Source: UBA1402 sp964575345 (GTDB lineage: Bacteria; Bacteroidota; Bacteroidia; Bacteroidales; UBA1402). Taken from it: a DNA stretch of 64,000 bases. Both the position numbers and the translations under genes were made by a program. The stretch is from contig CAZNQD010000004.1 of the NCBI GenBank assembly GCA_964575345.1, positions 1-64,000 of the forward strand, read 5' to 3'. Shown here one piece after another: positions 1 to 8,776 of the stretch (position 1 is the first letter of the stretch; each line of letters opens with the position of its first letter). Below the pieces are notes generated by a model that ran no database searches, was not told where the DNA came from, and saw only the letters and a program-made list of their open reading frames with translations.

Positions 1-2076
1 GTCTTTTATGCTGTTGTTTTGGCCCTCAAACTACCCGAGGAATTACTTGCCCGCTGGACTTTTGACAGCGACAAACTATTGTTCGGTCCGGAGCAAATCC
101 AGGTGTTGGATGCTTCCGCCAATGGCTTTACCGGCACTTGCATGAACCGGGCAGACATTATTACCATAGGCGAAAATCCCCGGTTCAACGTACTGAATCT
201 GGGCAATTCCAACGGTTATTTCGATATGGGAACCGACATCGGAGCTGCCATATATGCCCTGGAGGATTACAGCATAGGTATTTTTTTCAGAGTTGACGAG
301 AATTATACCAACCTGAGTGCTTACGGCAACTGGATCTGGAATTTTTCCAATTCCGACCAGCTGGGCACCGATGCCAACGGAGCCTTATGGGGAGCCCTGA
401 GATCCCAGCAACACACGATTTGCAAAACGCATTATGACACAGAACAAACCGTACAACTGGGTTATGCTGCCCAGCAAGGCAGCTGGCACCACATGGCTGC
501 CACCTACGATAAAGCAACTCAAACCGCTACTCTCTATATTGACGGAGTGGCGGTAGCCAGCAATAATCAGGTAAGTTATACCTGCGCCAATGCTCTTACA
601 TTAAGCGGTCGCAACGGTACTTTGTTCAATTGGCTGGGACGTTCCTGTTACGCCGGGGATGCCTATCTGGCTCAAACGCTGCTTTACGATTTTCAGCTTC
701 ACCGGGTGGCTTTATCCCAGGCTGAACTCAACAATCACTTTGCTATTACAAACACACTGAATGCACTCAACACAGCTTACGAAGAAAATCCCGATTACCA
801 TAATCCCCTTTTGCCCTTGGAATTCGAAGTCCTGAGCCTCATAGACACTGTTTATCACGACCTGGCCTTGCCCGTTCAAGGCCAGATTGACCCCGGTATC
901 AGCATCAGCTGGAGTTCGAGCCATCCCGGAATTCTTTCCGACGAAGGATTGGTTAATCGCCCCGATTACGTTGATTTCATTGTAAGCATCACTGCTACTC
1001 TTCAGAGTGGGGCTGATTACCTGCAAAAAACATTTCGGGTGGTAGTCAAGGCTAACGAAGGAAGCTACTTTAAAGGCAGTCTTTTACTGCATCACGATTT
1101 TTCAATAACAGAAGACAGCCTGGTAAGAGACCGGGCAGAGAGACAGTTTGATGCCGTTTTGAAAGGAGGAGCTCTTGTAAAGGAAATCGGATTGAACGAT
1201 AACAGCTTCAAGGTGCTTGATTTAGGCAAGGGCCGGGCAGCTTATCTGGACCTGGGCGAAGAAATCGGAAAAATCATCCCCAGCCTCTCCGATTTCAGTA
1301 TTGCCTGCTATTACAGAATAGACAAAGAGTATCAGGACTTAAGTGGGAACGGCAACTGCCTGTGGAATTTTTCCAACTCCGATGATATCTATACTGAACC
1401 TCTGGGATATATGTCGGCATTTCTGAACAATCAGGGTTATTATATTTCCGGCGGCAACTGGATGTCAGAGCAAAGCCTCACAACAGGCAGTACAGCCGGC
1501 AAAGACTCCTGGCATCATTTGGCCTACACGCAACAAAATAACACAGGCACTTTATACCTCGATGGCCTTATGGCCATCTCCGACGATCTCAACACCCTGC
1601 CTATGAATAGCCTGCAAATAAGCGGCTTAAGCGGCACCTCCTGCAACTGGATTGGACGCTCTCCCTACGCAGGCGACCTCTACCTGCAAAACACATTGGT
1701 TTACGATTTCAGGGTATATAACAAAGCCTTAAGTCCTTTGGAAATCTCAGACAGTCTGCTGGATGTACGAAATACACTAAAAGCACTTGATCTTGCATAC
1801 AGTCAAACAAATCCTGCCGGAAATACGGGCGAAAAACGACAGGAGATTGAGCTGTACACAGGAGCAGGCCTGCTCCTGTTGCGAGGGATAGAATCAGGCG
1901 ATCACATCCGTATTCTATCTTTGACAGGTTCAGACATAAAAGATTATTATTCAACAAGTAACAGCATAACCATAACCAGTTCAGAGTTCCACGCCGGTAT
2001 GTATTTATTACAGCTAATTCGCAAGCAAACATTTATCTGGACGACAAAAGTCATTATTCCTAATCCTGCATTATGA
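1..2076 (+). CDS. LamG-domain surface protein with T9SS tail, 5'-truncated by window edge
   Basis: The reading frame is already open at base 1, so the true start lies outside the window; the first possible start inside it is a TTG at 19, which I do not believe. The visible 691 residues hold two concanavalin-like LamG jelly-roll domains (about residues 15-240 and 355-600). They are clearly duplicated: both carry WNFSNSD, SWHH, LYxDG and W-x-GRS-x-YAGD. Between them is an Ig-like module of the aBig type (about 265-350, ISWSSSHPGILS). The last 70 residues look like a T9SS type A sorting domain (IRILSLTGS, GMYLLQL, TTKVII). LamG domains usually bind carbohydrate or mediate adhesion. LamG plus aBig also occurs beside catalytic glycosidase domains, so an enzyme domain could lie upstream. 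The stop overlaps the next gene by 4 bases (ATGA), implying co-translation with the CotH protein. Family assignment is firm, substrate unknown. Confidence 0.85.
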   Translation, partial: VFYAVVLALKLPEELLARWTFDSDKLLFGPEQIQVLDASANGFTGTCMNRADIITIGENPRFNVLNLGNSNGYFDMGTDIGAAIYALEDYSIGIFFRVDENYTNLSAYGNWIWNFSNSDQLGTDANGALWGALRSQQHTICKTHYDTEQTVQLGYAAQQGSWHHMAATYDKATQTATLYIDGVAVASNNQVSYTCANALTLSGRNGTLFNWLGRSCYAGDAYLAQTLLYDFQLHRVALSQAELNNHFAITNTLNALNTAYEENPDYHNPLLPLEFEVLSLIDTVYHDLALPVQGQIDPGISISWSSSHPGILSDEGLVNRPDYVDFIVSITATLQSGADYLQKTFRVVVKANEGSYFKGSLLLHHDFSITEDSLVRDRAERQFDAVLKGGALVKEIGLNDNSFKVLDLGKGRAAYLDLGEEIGKIIPSLSDFSIACYYRIDKEYQDLSGNGNCLWNFSNSDDIYTEPLGYMSAFLNNQGYYISGGNWMSEQSLTTGSTAGKDSWHHLAYTQQNNTGTLYLDGLMAISDDLNTLPMNSLQISGLSGTSCNWIGRSPYAGDLYLQNTLVYDFRVYNKALSPLEISDSLLDVRNTLKALDLAYSQTNPAGNTGEKRQEIELYTGAGLLLLRGIESGDHIRILSLTGSDIKDYYSTSNSITITSSEFHAGMYLLQLIRKQTFIWTTKVIIPNPAL

Positions 2077-4859
2077 ACAAAGCTTTACTGCCCCTGCTAC
2101 TATTGTGGACTCTGACCGGCACTACGATAGCTGCCGCCGATTACCAACTGAGTATTTCGGAATTAATGGCCTCCAATCAATCAACCGTCCTCGATTTTGA
2201 AGGAAAATTCTCTGACTGGATAGAACTCCACAATGCCGGCAGCGAAGCTGTAATGCTTGAGGGCTGGTCTCTGAGCGATGAGCGCAAGAACCCTGGTAAA
2301 TGGGTGTTTCCGGCTGTTAAGATCGAAGCCGGAGCCTATTTGCTGGTCTTTGCCTCCGACAAAAACAGTCTGGAATCCGGGGAAGAATTGCACTGCAATT
2401 TTAAATTAAGCAGCGTAGGCGAATACCTGGCATTGTACAGTCCCGAAGGAGTTGTCTACAGCTGTTTCGATACCTATCCTGCCCTGGAAGCCGATGTTTC
2501 TTACGGTTATATTGACAGTTGCCTGTTTTTCTTTGAACAAGCTACTCCCGGACTGCCCAATGAACAATCGAATGCCATACGCCTGGTTGCTCCTGTGTGC
2601 AGCCACCCCAGGGGATATTACGATACAAGCTTTGTGCTGACTATGCAAGCCCCCGTTCCCGGAGCCGATATTTATTACACGCTCGACGGCAGCCTGCCTG
2701 TTGCAGGAAGTGGTACACTATACGAGCAGGCCTTATCAATCACCGGCAACACCATTCTAAGGGCCATTTGCGCCAAAGAAGATTTTCTCCCCAGTAAGAC
2801 CTCCACGCTGAGTTATTTGTTTATTGACGACATACTAAATCAATCCAATAGACCGGAAGGCTACCCTGAGTTTTGGGGCAACTATGCTCAAAAAACGGGT
2901 ACTGCCATCGCCGATTACGAAATGGATCCTGAATTGATAGGCGAAGCTGCCTATGCCGGCTCCGTACGTGAAGGGCTCCGCGATTTGCCCGTGATTTCGA
3001 TAGCCGGTGACAAAAATCATTTTTTCAGCCACGAAAAAGACCCCGTAAACGGAGGCATCTACATCTTTACCGGGCCACCGGTAGGAAGCGACACAACCGG
3101 AGACGGTTGGGAAAGGCCTGTTTCTTTTGAATATTTCAACACCGACGATAGTGTTTCGCTGCAAATGAACTGCGGCATTCGCATTCACGGGGGGCATAGC
3201 CGCCTGGCCGAAAAAAGTCCCAAACATTCTTTTCGTCTGGTTTTCAGGCCGGAATTTGGCCCCGCTCGTTTGGATTTTCCTTTTTTCGGCCCCGAAGGGC
3301 CTGAAGAATTGAATGCTGTGGTCTTGAGAGCCGGTTTTTGCAACAGCTGGATACATTCGGATGAATCAGGTAGAACCATTGCACAATACATTCGCGATGC
3401 CTGGGCCAAAAACACCCAGCTGCAGATGGGCCATCCGGCCAGTTACAATTCCTATGCACATCTCTTTATCAACGGCCTGTACTGGGGCTTGTACAATCCT
3501 TCCGAAAGAATTGACGACGATTTTTGCGAGATACATTTCGGGGGAAACAAAGAAGACTACGATGTGATTAAACAAGAGGAAGAGCAAAATAACATCGTTT
3601 ACGCTGCAGACGGAGAACTTACAGCCTGGAACAATCTGATTTCCGCACTGAAATATACCCCCGGACAAGCGGTCTATCAGCAGATTCAAGGCAGGAATCC
3701 CGACGGTTCCCCTCATGCTTCCAAAGAGGCCTTGCTCGACATGCAAAATTATATCGATTACATGCTCATCAATTTTTACGGAGGCAACACCGACTGGGAT
3801 CATCACAACTGGATCGCCGTGCGCGACAGAACAAACCCTGCCCAAGGCTTTCGGATTATATGCTGGGATTCGGAGCATATTCTAAAAAGCCTTAGCGAGA
3901 ACAAACTCAGTTTGAATAAAGCCAACTGTCCCAGTTTCATTTTCCAACAATTAAGGAACTGCCCTCAATTCCGCCTGGATTTTGCCGACCGCGCACAAAA
4001 ACATTTCTTCAACGGCGGCCTGCTCAGTCCCGAAGGTACGGCCACTACCTGGACAGCTATTGCCGATGTCATCGATAATGCGGTTTACGCAGAATCTGCC
4101 CGCTGGGGCGATTACCGCAGGGATGTACACCCTTCGAGTCCTCCCGGAGCATTGTATCGCAAAGATGTACACTACGATGCACAAAAAAAGCATTTGTTGG
4201 AAAGCTATTTTCCGGAACGCAGTAAGATTTTTATAGACCAGCTTAAGGCAGCCTCCCTCTTTCCCCAAGTGGAAGCTCCCGAAATTTTGCTGAACGAAGA
4301 CGAAGTAAAAAGGGACACTTTGAGCATCTACGATGTCTTATCTCTCAGGGCTGACAAGGGCAGTATTTATTACAGCCTGGACGGCCGTGATCCCTTGGAC
4401 TGGTCCGGCGGACAGGAAGCCGTTCTGTCGGCCTCTTCGCGATTGTACACCGGAGCCTTTAGTCCCGATTCGAGCCTTATCCTCAAAGCCAGAACCTTGT
4501 ACAACAACAACTGGAGTGCCCTGAGCGAAAAACAATTCTTCATGAAAAAACCCGTATCCGCCATAAGTGAAATCAGTCCGGATCCGGATAAAGTCCTCGG
4601 GCTGACCTGCAGCCCGAATCCTATGCACCTGGATGGAGTGATAAGCTATCAGTTGCCCTGTAAAGCCAGCGTTACACTGAGTTTGTACGCTTTGGACGGA
4701 ACTAAAATCAGAGATTGGCAGGAACAAACTCAGGAGGCGGGCAGACAGCAACTCTACCTTGATGCTTCGGCGTTACAACCAGGATTTTATCTGTTACGAC
4801 TTGATGCGCACGGAATGGGATTCTCCTGCTCCGGCACGGTTAAATTAATCCGAAAATAA
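2073..4859 (+). CDS. CotH-kinase family protein with lamin-tail domain, T9SS cargo
   Basis: A 928-residue exported protein. A signal peptide (MNKALLPLLLLWTL..., probable cut after about residue 21) is followed by a lamin-tail (LTD) domain at about 28-150 (SDWIELHNAG). Next comes a chitobiase C-terminal-like module near 175-255 (IYYTLDGSLP), then the CotH domain at about 300-640 with NGLYWGLYNPSERID, YDVIKQ, NTDWDHHNW and CWDSEH. A second TLDG-type module (IYYSLDGRDP) lies near 770, and a T9SS type A tail occupies the last 80 residues. CotH proteins are atypical protein kinases known from spore coats; the Asp/Asn residues in the DWDHHNW and WDSE motifs are the likely catalytic and metal ligands. 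In this phylum the LTD-CotH-T9SS architecture is extracellular and its substrates are unknown. Translation is probably coupled to the LamG gene through an ATGA overlap. It ends one base before a convergent paralog. Confidence 0.88.
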   Translation: MNKALLPLLLLWTLTGTTIAAADYQLSISELMASNQSTVLDFEGKFSDWIELHNAGSEAVMLEGWSLSDERKNPGKWVFPAVKIEAGAYLLVFASDKNSLESGEELHCNFKLSSVGEYLALYSPEGVVYSCFDTYPALEADVSYGYIDSCLFFFEQATPGLPNEQSNAIRLVAPVCSHPRGYYDTSFVLTMQAPVPGADIYYTLDGSLPVAGSGTLYEQALSITGNTILRAICAKEDFLPSKTSTLSYLFIDDILNQSNRPEGYPEFWGNYAQKTGTAIADYEMDPELIGEAAYAGSVREGLRDLPVISIAGDKNHFFSHEKDPVNGGIYIFTGPPVGSDTTGDGWERPVSFEYFNTDDSVSLQMNCGIRIHGGHSRLAEKSPKHSFRLVFRPEFGPARLDFPFFGPEGPEELNAVVLRAGFCNSWIHSDESGRTIAQYIRDAWAKNTQLQMGHPASYNSYAHLFINGLYWGLYNPSERIDDDFCEIHFGGNKEDYDVIKQEEEQNNIVYAADGELTAWNNLISALKYTPGQAVYQQIQGRNPDGSPHASKEALLDMQNYIDYMLINFYGGNTDWDHHNWIAVRDRTNPAQGFRIICWDSEHILKSLSENKLSLNKANCPSFIFQQLRNCPQFRLDFADRAQKHFFNGGLLSPEGTATTWTAIADVIDNAVYAESARWGDYRRDVHPSSPPGALYRKDVHYDAQKKHLLESYFPERSKIFIDQLKAASLFPQVEAPEILLNEDEVKRDTLSIYDVLSLRADKGSIYYSLDGRDPLDWSGGQEAVLSASSRLYTGAFSPDSSLILKARTLYNNNWSALSEKQFFMKKPVSAISEISPDPDKVLGLTCSPNPMHLDGVISYQLPCKASVTLSLYALDGTKIRDWQEQTQEAGRQQLYLDASALQPGFYLLRLDAHGMGFSCSGTVKLIRK

Positions 4860-7571
4860 TCAGGGAATCAGCATTTTACCGCTGCTTATCATTCCGGCAT
4901 AATACATCCGGTAAATGTAGAGGCCGGGGCTAAGCATGGAGCAATCTAAGCTCTGGTGTCCCACTGTATAGGGTTCTTGTGATGTCAGCACTCTTCGTCC
5001 GTCGGGAAGGAAAATCTCAATACGAATGCTGCCCTCCACAGGCAAGTTATAATGCAGGCTGCCCTGGGTATAACAGACATCTTCGGGTAAAAGAGTAAGC
5101 CCGGACAATTGTGTTACTGTGTCTCTGTAGGTATAGGCTGCTTCCGCCAGGGCCGACCAGTCTGATCCGCTTAGCACTCTGGCTTTGACCAGCATATAGG
5201 ACTGGTCCAGTGAAATACTGTCGCTGTACCTGATGGCTGATTCCGACACTCCCGAAACAAAAGGAATTCTGGGGTCTGTGCCGTCCAGCGTGTAATAAAT
5301 CTGTCCGGACCCGGCCGATATGCCCAGTTTAGAGGGACTGTAGTACTCCCCTCCTCTTTTACTCAGCACAGGAGCCTCCAGCGAGGGATATAAGTTTTCG
5401 TCCTTGAGTTGTTGCAACAAAATGGCCGTCCGTTGAGGAAAGTAATCTTTCAACAATTCTTCTTTGCGGGGCAGCCAATGGTCGTTGGGAGTATAAACGA
5501 CGCTTGTTTCGCCGGTCATCTCTTTACGATAATCACCCCAACGGGCCGATTCGGCAATAAGGGGCTTTTCGATTTCTGCCGCCAGTTTTTCATAACGGGC
5601 TGCTGCAGCCCCGGGAGTCAGTAAACCCTCGTTAAAGAGATGTTTGTACACACGGTCGGCAAAAAGCAGTCGAAATTCCGGATTTTTTTTCAGGCCGGCC
5701 AGGATTTTGGTGGGTTCACCTTTAAGCAATTCTACTCTGTTCGTATATAAGTTTATAAATGCGGTTTCGGCATCCCAACAAAGAAAACGAAATCCCTTGT
5801 CAGGGCTAGACCGGTGTTTCAATGCATACCAGTTACCCTGATCCCAATCCTCGTTTCCGATATAGAAATTGATGAGCATATAGTCGATAAAGCCTTCGAG
5901 ATCCAGGAGTTTGTCAGAGATAATTCTGGCGTAATTAGAGTCATCGGGAGTACTCCCCACCTGAGTGGCAATGCTGTACATTTCGTTGAAAATATCTCTG
6001 CCCAAAAATTCATCGGGTTTACCATCTCCATCGTTATCTATTTCAATGCCGTCCACGATCCCCTGGTCTTCGTTCATATCCTTGACCACATCGTAGTCCT
6101 CTTCGTCGCCCCCCAGATAAGCTTCTGCAAATTCGCTTTTAACACGCTCATTCAAATCGTATACTCCCCAATACATTCCGTTGATGTAGAGGTGCACAAA
6201 GCGGTTGTGCACGGCCAGATGGCCCATGGCCAACTGGGTTTCCTTGGCAAAAGGGTCTATGATGTACTGAGCCATTGGTCGTTGTTTGGCCCATTCGTGT
6301 TGGCCGTCTGTACCGTTCTTGATCCAGGTATAATTGTAACCGGCACGCAAAATGAGGTGATCAAAACGATCGGTGGCTGAAGCTTTGTTAAATATGGGAT
6401 AATTGAGTTTGGGAAAGCCGTAGGATCCTCTGAAATAAAAACGGAAAGAACGTTTGGGACTGTTTCCCGGTTTACGGCTGTTTCCTCCGTTGATTCTTAA
6501 ACCTGCATTTATTTGAAATGATTCCCCGGTTTTGGGATCAAGGTATTCCATAGAGGCAGGGCGCTCCCAATCGTCTCCTTTTTTTTCGGAATTCACGTAA
6601 ATACCCCTGTCCGGACTAAACAGGGAATCAGGATGCAGCATTATGCTGATACTGGGCAGTTCAAGCAAGGCATCGAGCATTTTATCCTCGTAATCGGGAT
6701 GTTGGCAAATACTGGCATCCATCTCGTAATCAGAGGGATGAGTGCCGCCATTCCATTTATCGGGATAACCGGCAGGATTGTTGCCTTGTTTAAGTACATC
6801 CTCCAAAAAAAGAAAAGACCTGCTGACGGAAGGGCTAACCCGCTCATCGCCTGCAAAGCACAAAGCCCGGACGACTGTTGTTGTAGTGATTGACAAAGGA
6901 GTGGTATACAGCTGGCCCTGTTCTTTGGTGGGCAGACTGCCGTCGGTAGTATAGTAAATAGCAAGGTTATTCACAGCCACATTCAGCTCCAATTCAAAAG
7001 CCTGATCATAAAAACCCGCAGGCATACTGAAAGCAGGAGGCAACACCTGGTCCCCGAGCAAATTCACGGAAGCCGGACTGGGATTCTCCAGATAGGTATG
7101 CTGTCCTTGAAATAAACCATAAGCCACATTGCTTTGCTGAGGGGGATAAGCCGGTGAATACGCAAAGGCAATGCTGATTCCATCCGGTTCTACCAATGCC
7201 AGGTATTCGCCCGAAGAGGCTAATTTAAAATTGGTATGTAATTCTTCCCCTTCTGCTCTCCTGTCTTTGTCCGAAGCAAAAATCAACAAATAAGCTCCGG
7301 CTTCCAGATTGACGGAAGGAAACAGCCATTTTTGTAAATTGGTCGAATCATCGGTCAAAGACCAGTTCTCCAGATTAACAGCCTGATCTCCGGCATTGTA
7401 CAATTCTATCCAGTCCGAATTTTCACCGTCCTCATCTTGAATGATGCCATCGTTTATACTCATAAACTCATTGATGACCAGCTTAGAATCGGCATTAACA
7501 GCGAAAACTGAAGATAAAAATAATACCAGGAGTAAACCGGTTTTAAGAGCGGCAGTCACAAATCGCAGCAT
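4860..7571 (-). CDS. CotH-kinase family protein (second paralog), T9SS cargo
   Basis: About 903 residues with the same order of modules as its tail-to-tail neighbour: signal peptide, LTD (SDWIELYNAG), chitobiase-like TLDG module (IYYTTDGSLP), CotH domain (NGMYWGVYDLNERV, YDVVKD, NEDWDQGNW, CWDAE), a second IYYTLDGTDP module and a T9SS tail (GLYIYRMYYAGMISSGKMLIP). I chose the ATG at 7571 because it begins a canonical signal peptide (MLRFVTAALKTGLLLVLFLS); the longer frame starts at a TTG at 7619. Its CotH region carries an insert rich in Asp/Glu (DGIEIDNDGDGKPDEF), which resembles a calcium-binding DxDxDG loop and is absent from the paralog. By eye the LTD regions are roughly half identical, so the duplication is old. 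A TATTTTTG box at 7638-7645 is a probable promoter, shared back to back with the asparaginase gene. Confidence 0.88.
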   Translation of the reverse strand: MLRFVTAALKTGLLLVLFLSSVFAVNADSKLVINEFMSINDGIIQDEDGENSDWIELYNAGDQAVNLENWSLTDDSTNLQKWLFPSVNLEAGAYLLIFASDKDRRAEGEELHTNFKLASSGEYLALVEPDGISIAFAYSPAYPPQQSNVAYGLFQGQHTYLENPSPASVNLLGDQVLPPAFSMPAGFYDQAFELELNVAVNNLAIYYTTDGSLPTKEQGQLYTTPLSITTTTVVRALCFAGDERVSPSVSRSFLFLEDVLKQGNNPAGYPDKWNGGTHPSDYEMDASICQHPDYEDKMLDALLELPSISIMLHPDSLFSPDRGIYVNSEKKGDDWERPASMEYLDPKTGESFQINAGLRINGGNSRKPGNSPKRSFRFYFRGSYGFPKLNYPIFNKASATDRFDHLILRAGYNYTWIKNGTDGQHEWAKQRPMAQYIIDPFAKETQLAMGHLAVHNRFVHLYINGMYWGVYDLNERVKSEFAEAYLGGDEEDYDVVKDMNEDQGIVDGIEIDNDGDGKPDEFLGRDIFNEMYSIATQVGSTPDDSNYARIISDKLLDLEGFIDYMLINFYIGNEDWDQGNWYALKHRSSPDKGFRFLCWDAETAFINLYTNRVELLKGEPTKILAGLKKNPEFRLLFADRVYKHLFNEGLLTPGAAAARYEKLAAEIEKPLIAESARWGDYRKEMTGETSVVYTPNDHWLPRKEELLKDYFPQRTAILLQQLKDENLYPSLEAPVLSKRGGEYYSPSKLGISAGSGQIYYTLDGTDPRIPFVSGVSESAIRYSDSISLDQSYMLVKARVLSGSDWSALAEAAYTYRDTVTQLSGLTLLPEDVCYTQGSLHYNLPVEGSIRIEIFLPDGRRVLTSQEPYTVGHQSLDCSMLSPGLYIYRMYYAGMISSGKMLIP

Positions 7572-7637
7572 ACAAATAAAGAGAAAAGGATTAGGATTTG
7601 GGTTATTCAACAAGTACAAAAATCAACAATAAAGCGA

Positions 7638-7645
7638 CAAAAATA
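7638..7645 (-). promoter_or_regulatory. -7 promoter box for the CotH gene
   Basis: The minus strand reads TATTTTTG, an exact match to the Bacteroidetes TAnnTTTG box, about 67 bases before the chosen ATG. No clear TTTG -33 element is seen. Confidence 0.5.
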
Positions 7646-7652
7646 GGCAAAA

Positions 7653-7683
7653 TTTTGTAATTGTCTCTATTTGTCTATTTTTG
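7653..7683 (+). promoter_or_regulatory. Promoter of the asparaginase gene (-33 and -7 boxes)
   Basis: TTTTG at 7653-7657, an 18-base spacer and TATTTTTG at 7676-7683 fit the Bacteroidetes sigma-ABfr consensus closely. Transcription would begin near 7690. That places the TTG at 7661 upstream of the transcript and forces the GTG at 7703 as the start. Confidence 0.7.
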
Positions 7684-7702
7684 TGCATCTAAAACGAACA
7701 TC

Positions 7703-8767
7703 GTGGAAAAACATAATGCGGTATTGCTAATCTGTACAGGCGGCACCATCAGTATGTCCGAAGATTCTGTTACCGGAGCATTGCGGCCTGTCAATTTTGA
7801 AAAGATCTTCGATTACCTGCCCGAATTAAGCAAAACCGGACTCAGAATAGATTCCATTGCTTTTGATCCACTTATAGACTCCTCCGACGTTGATCCTTCG
7901 AGCTGGAGCAAACTGGCCCATATCATCTACGACCACTACGGTCAATACGATGGTTTTGTAGTGTTGCACGGAACCGATACCATGGCTTATTCGGCTTCGG
8001 CTCTGAGTTTTATGTTGAACAACCTGGCCAAAGCCGTCATTTTTACAGGCTCACAATTGCCTCTGGGAGTATTGCGTTCCGATGCGCGCGAAAACCTGCT
8101 CACTGCCATCGAAATTGCCGCAGCCAGAGAAAACGGCCAGGCCATGGTGCCCGAAGTCTGCATCTTTTTCGAAGACACTTTATTGAGGGGCAACAGAACT
8201 ACCAAACATAACGCAGACCACTTTAACGCTTTTCGCTCGCACAATTATCCTCCTTTGGCCAAGGCGGGAGTACACATTAAATACGCCAAAAAATTCATAC
8301 ATTATCCAAACCCGCAAAGCTTACTCAGCCTGCGTACCCGCATCGACCAACAAGTGGCCGTACTGAAAATATTTCCGGGAATTTCAGAAAAAACGGTGCG
8401 AGCCATCCTGGAGATACCCGGCCTGAAAGCAGTAGTACTCGAAACCTTCGGTTCAGGCAATGCCCCCCGTCAGGAATGGTTACGAAAAGCCCTTTCAGAA
8501 GCCAGTGACAAAGGCATTATTCTGGTCAACAAAACCCAATGCGCAGTAGGTTCGGTAGAAATGGGACGCTACGAAACCAGCCTCGACTTGCTGAAAGCCG
8601 GTGTACTGAGCGGTATAGACATTACCACCGAAGCCATCGTGACTAAACTGATGTATCTGATGGGGGAACATGCTTCAACGGAAGAGGTAAAAAAACTTCT
8701 GCAGACCAACCTTTGCGGAGAGATAAGCCTCGAAGACGAACAGGCCTACTCCGAACCCTTGCGATGA
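7703..8767 (+). CDS. ansA: Type I L-asparaginase
   Basis: Hydrolyses L-asparagine to aspartate and ammonia in the cytoplasm. The first catalytic Thr lies in TGGTIS near the N-terminus and the second in LHGTDTMAYS; both are hallmarks of the type I/II asparaginase family. No signal peptide is present and the length (354 residues from the chosen start) suits the cytoplasmic, type I form. The open frame runs back to a TTG at 7661, but that codon lies inside the promoter, so the GTG at 7703 (V-E-K-H-N-A-V) is the only sensible start. It stands alone, facing a convergent TPR gene that ends 9 bases further on. Confidence 0.92.
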   Translation: MEKHNAVLLICTGGTISMSEDSVTGALRPVNFEKIFDYLPELSKTGLRIDSIAFDPLIDSSDVDPSSWSKLAHIIYDHYGQYDGFVVLHGTDTMAYSASALSFMLNNLAKAVIFTGSQLPLGVLRSDARENLLTAIEIAAARENGQAMVPEVCIFFEDTLLRGNRTTKHNADHFNAFRSHNYPPLAKAGVHIKYAKKFIHYPNPQSLLSLRTRIDQQVAVLKIFPGISEKTVRAILEIPGLKAVVLETFGSGNAPRQEWLRKALSEASDKGIILVNKTQCAVGSVEMGRYETSLDLLKAGVLSGIDITTEAIVTKLMYLMGEHASTEEVKKLLQTNLCGEISLEDEQAYSEPLR

Positions 8768-8776
8768 AGGAGCTTG

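Noticed and set aside
5814..6380. 188-codon plus-strand frame
   Set aside because: Antisense to the CotH gene, with hydrophobic composition of a shadow frame and no start signal.
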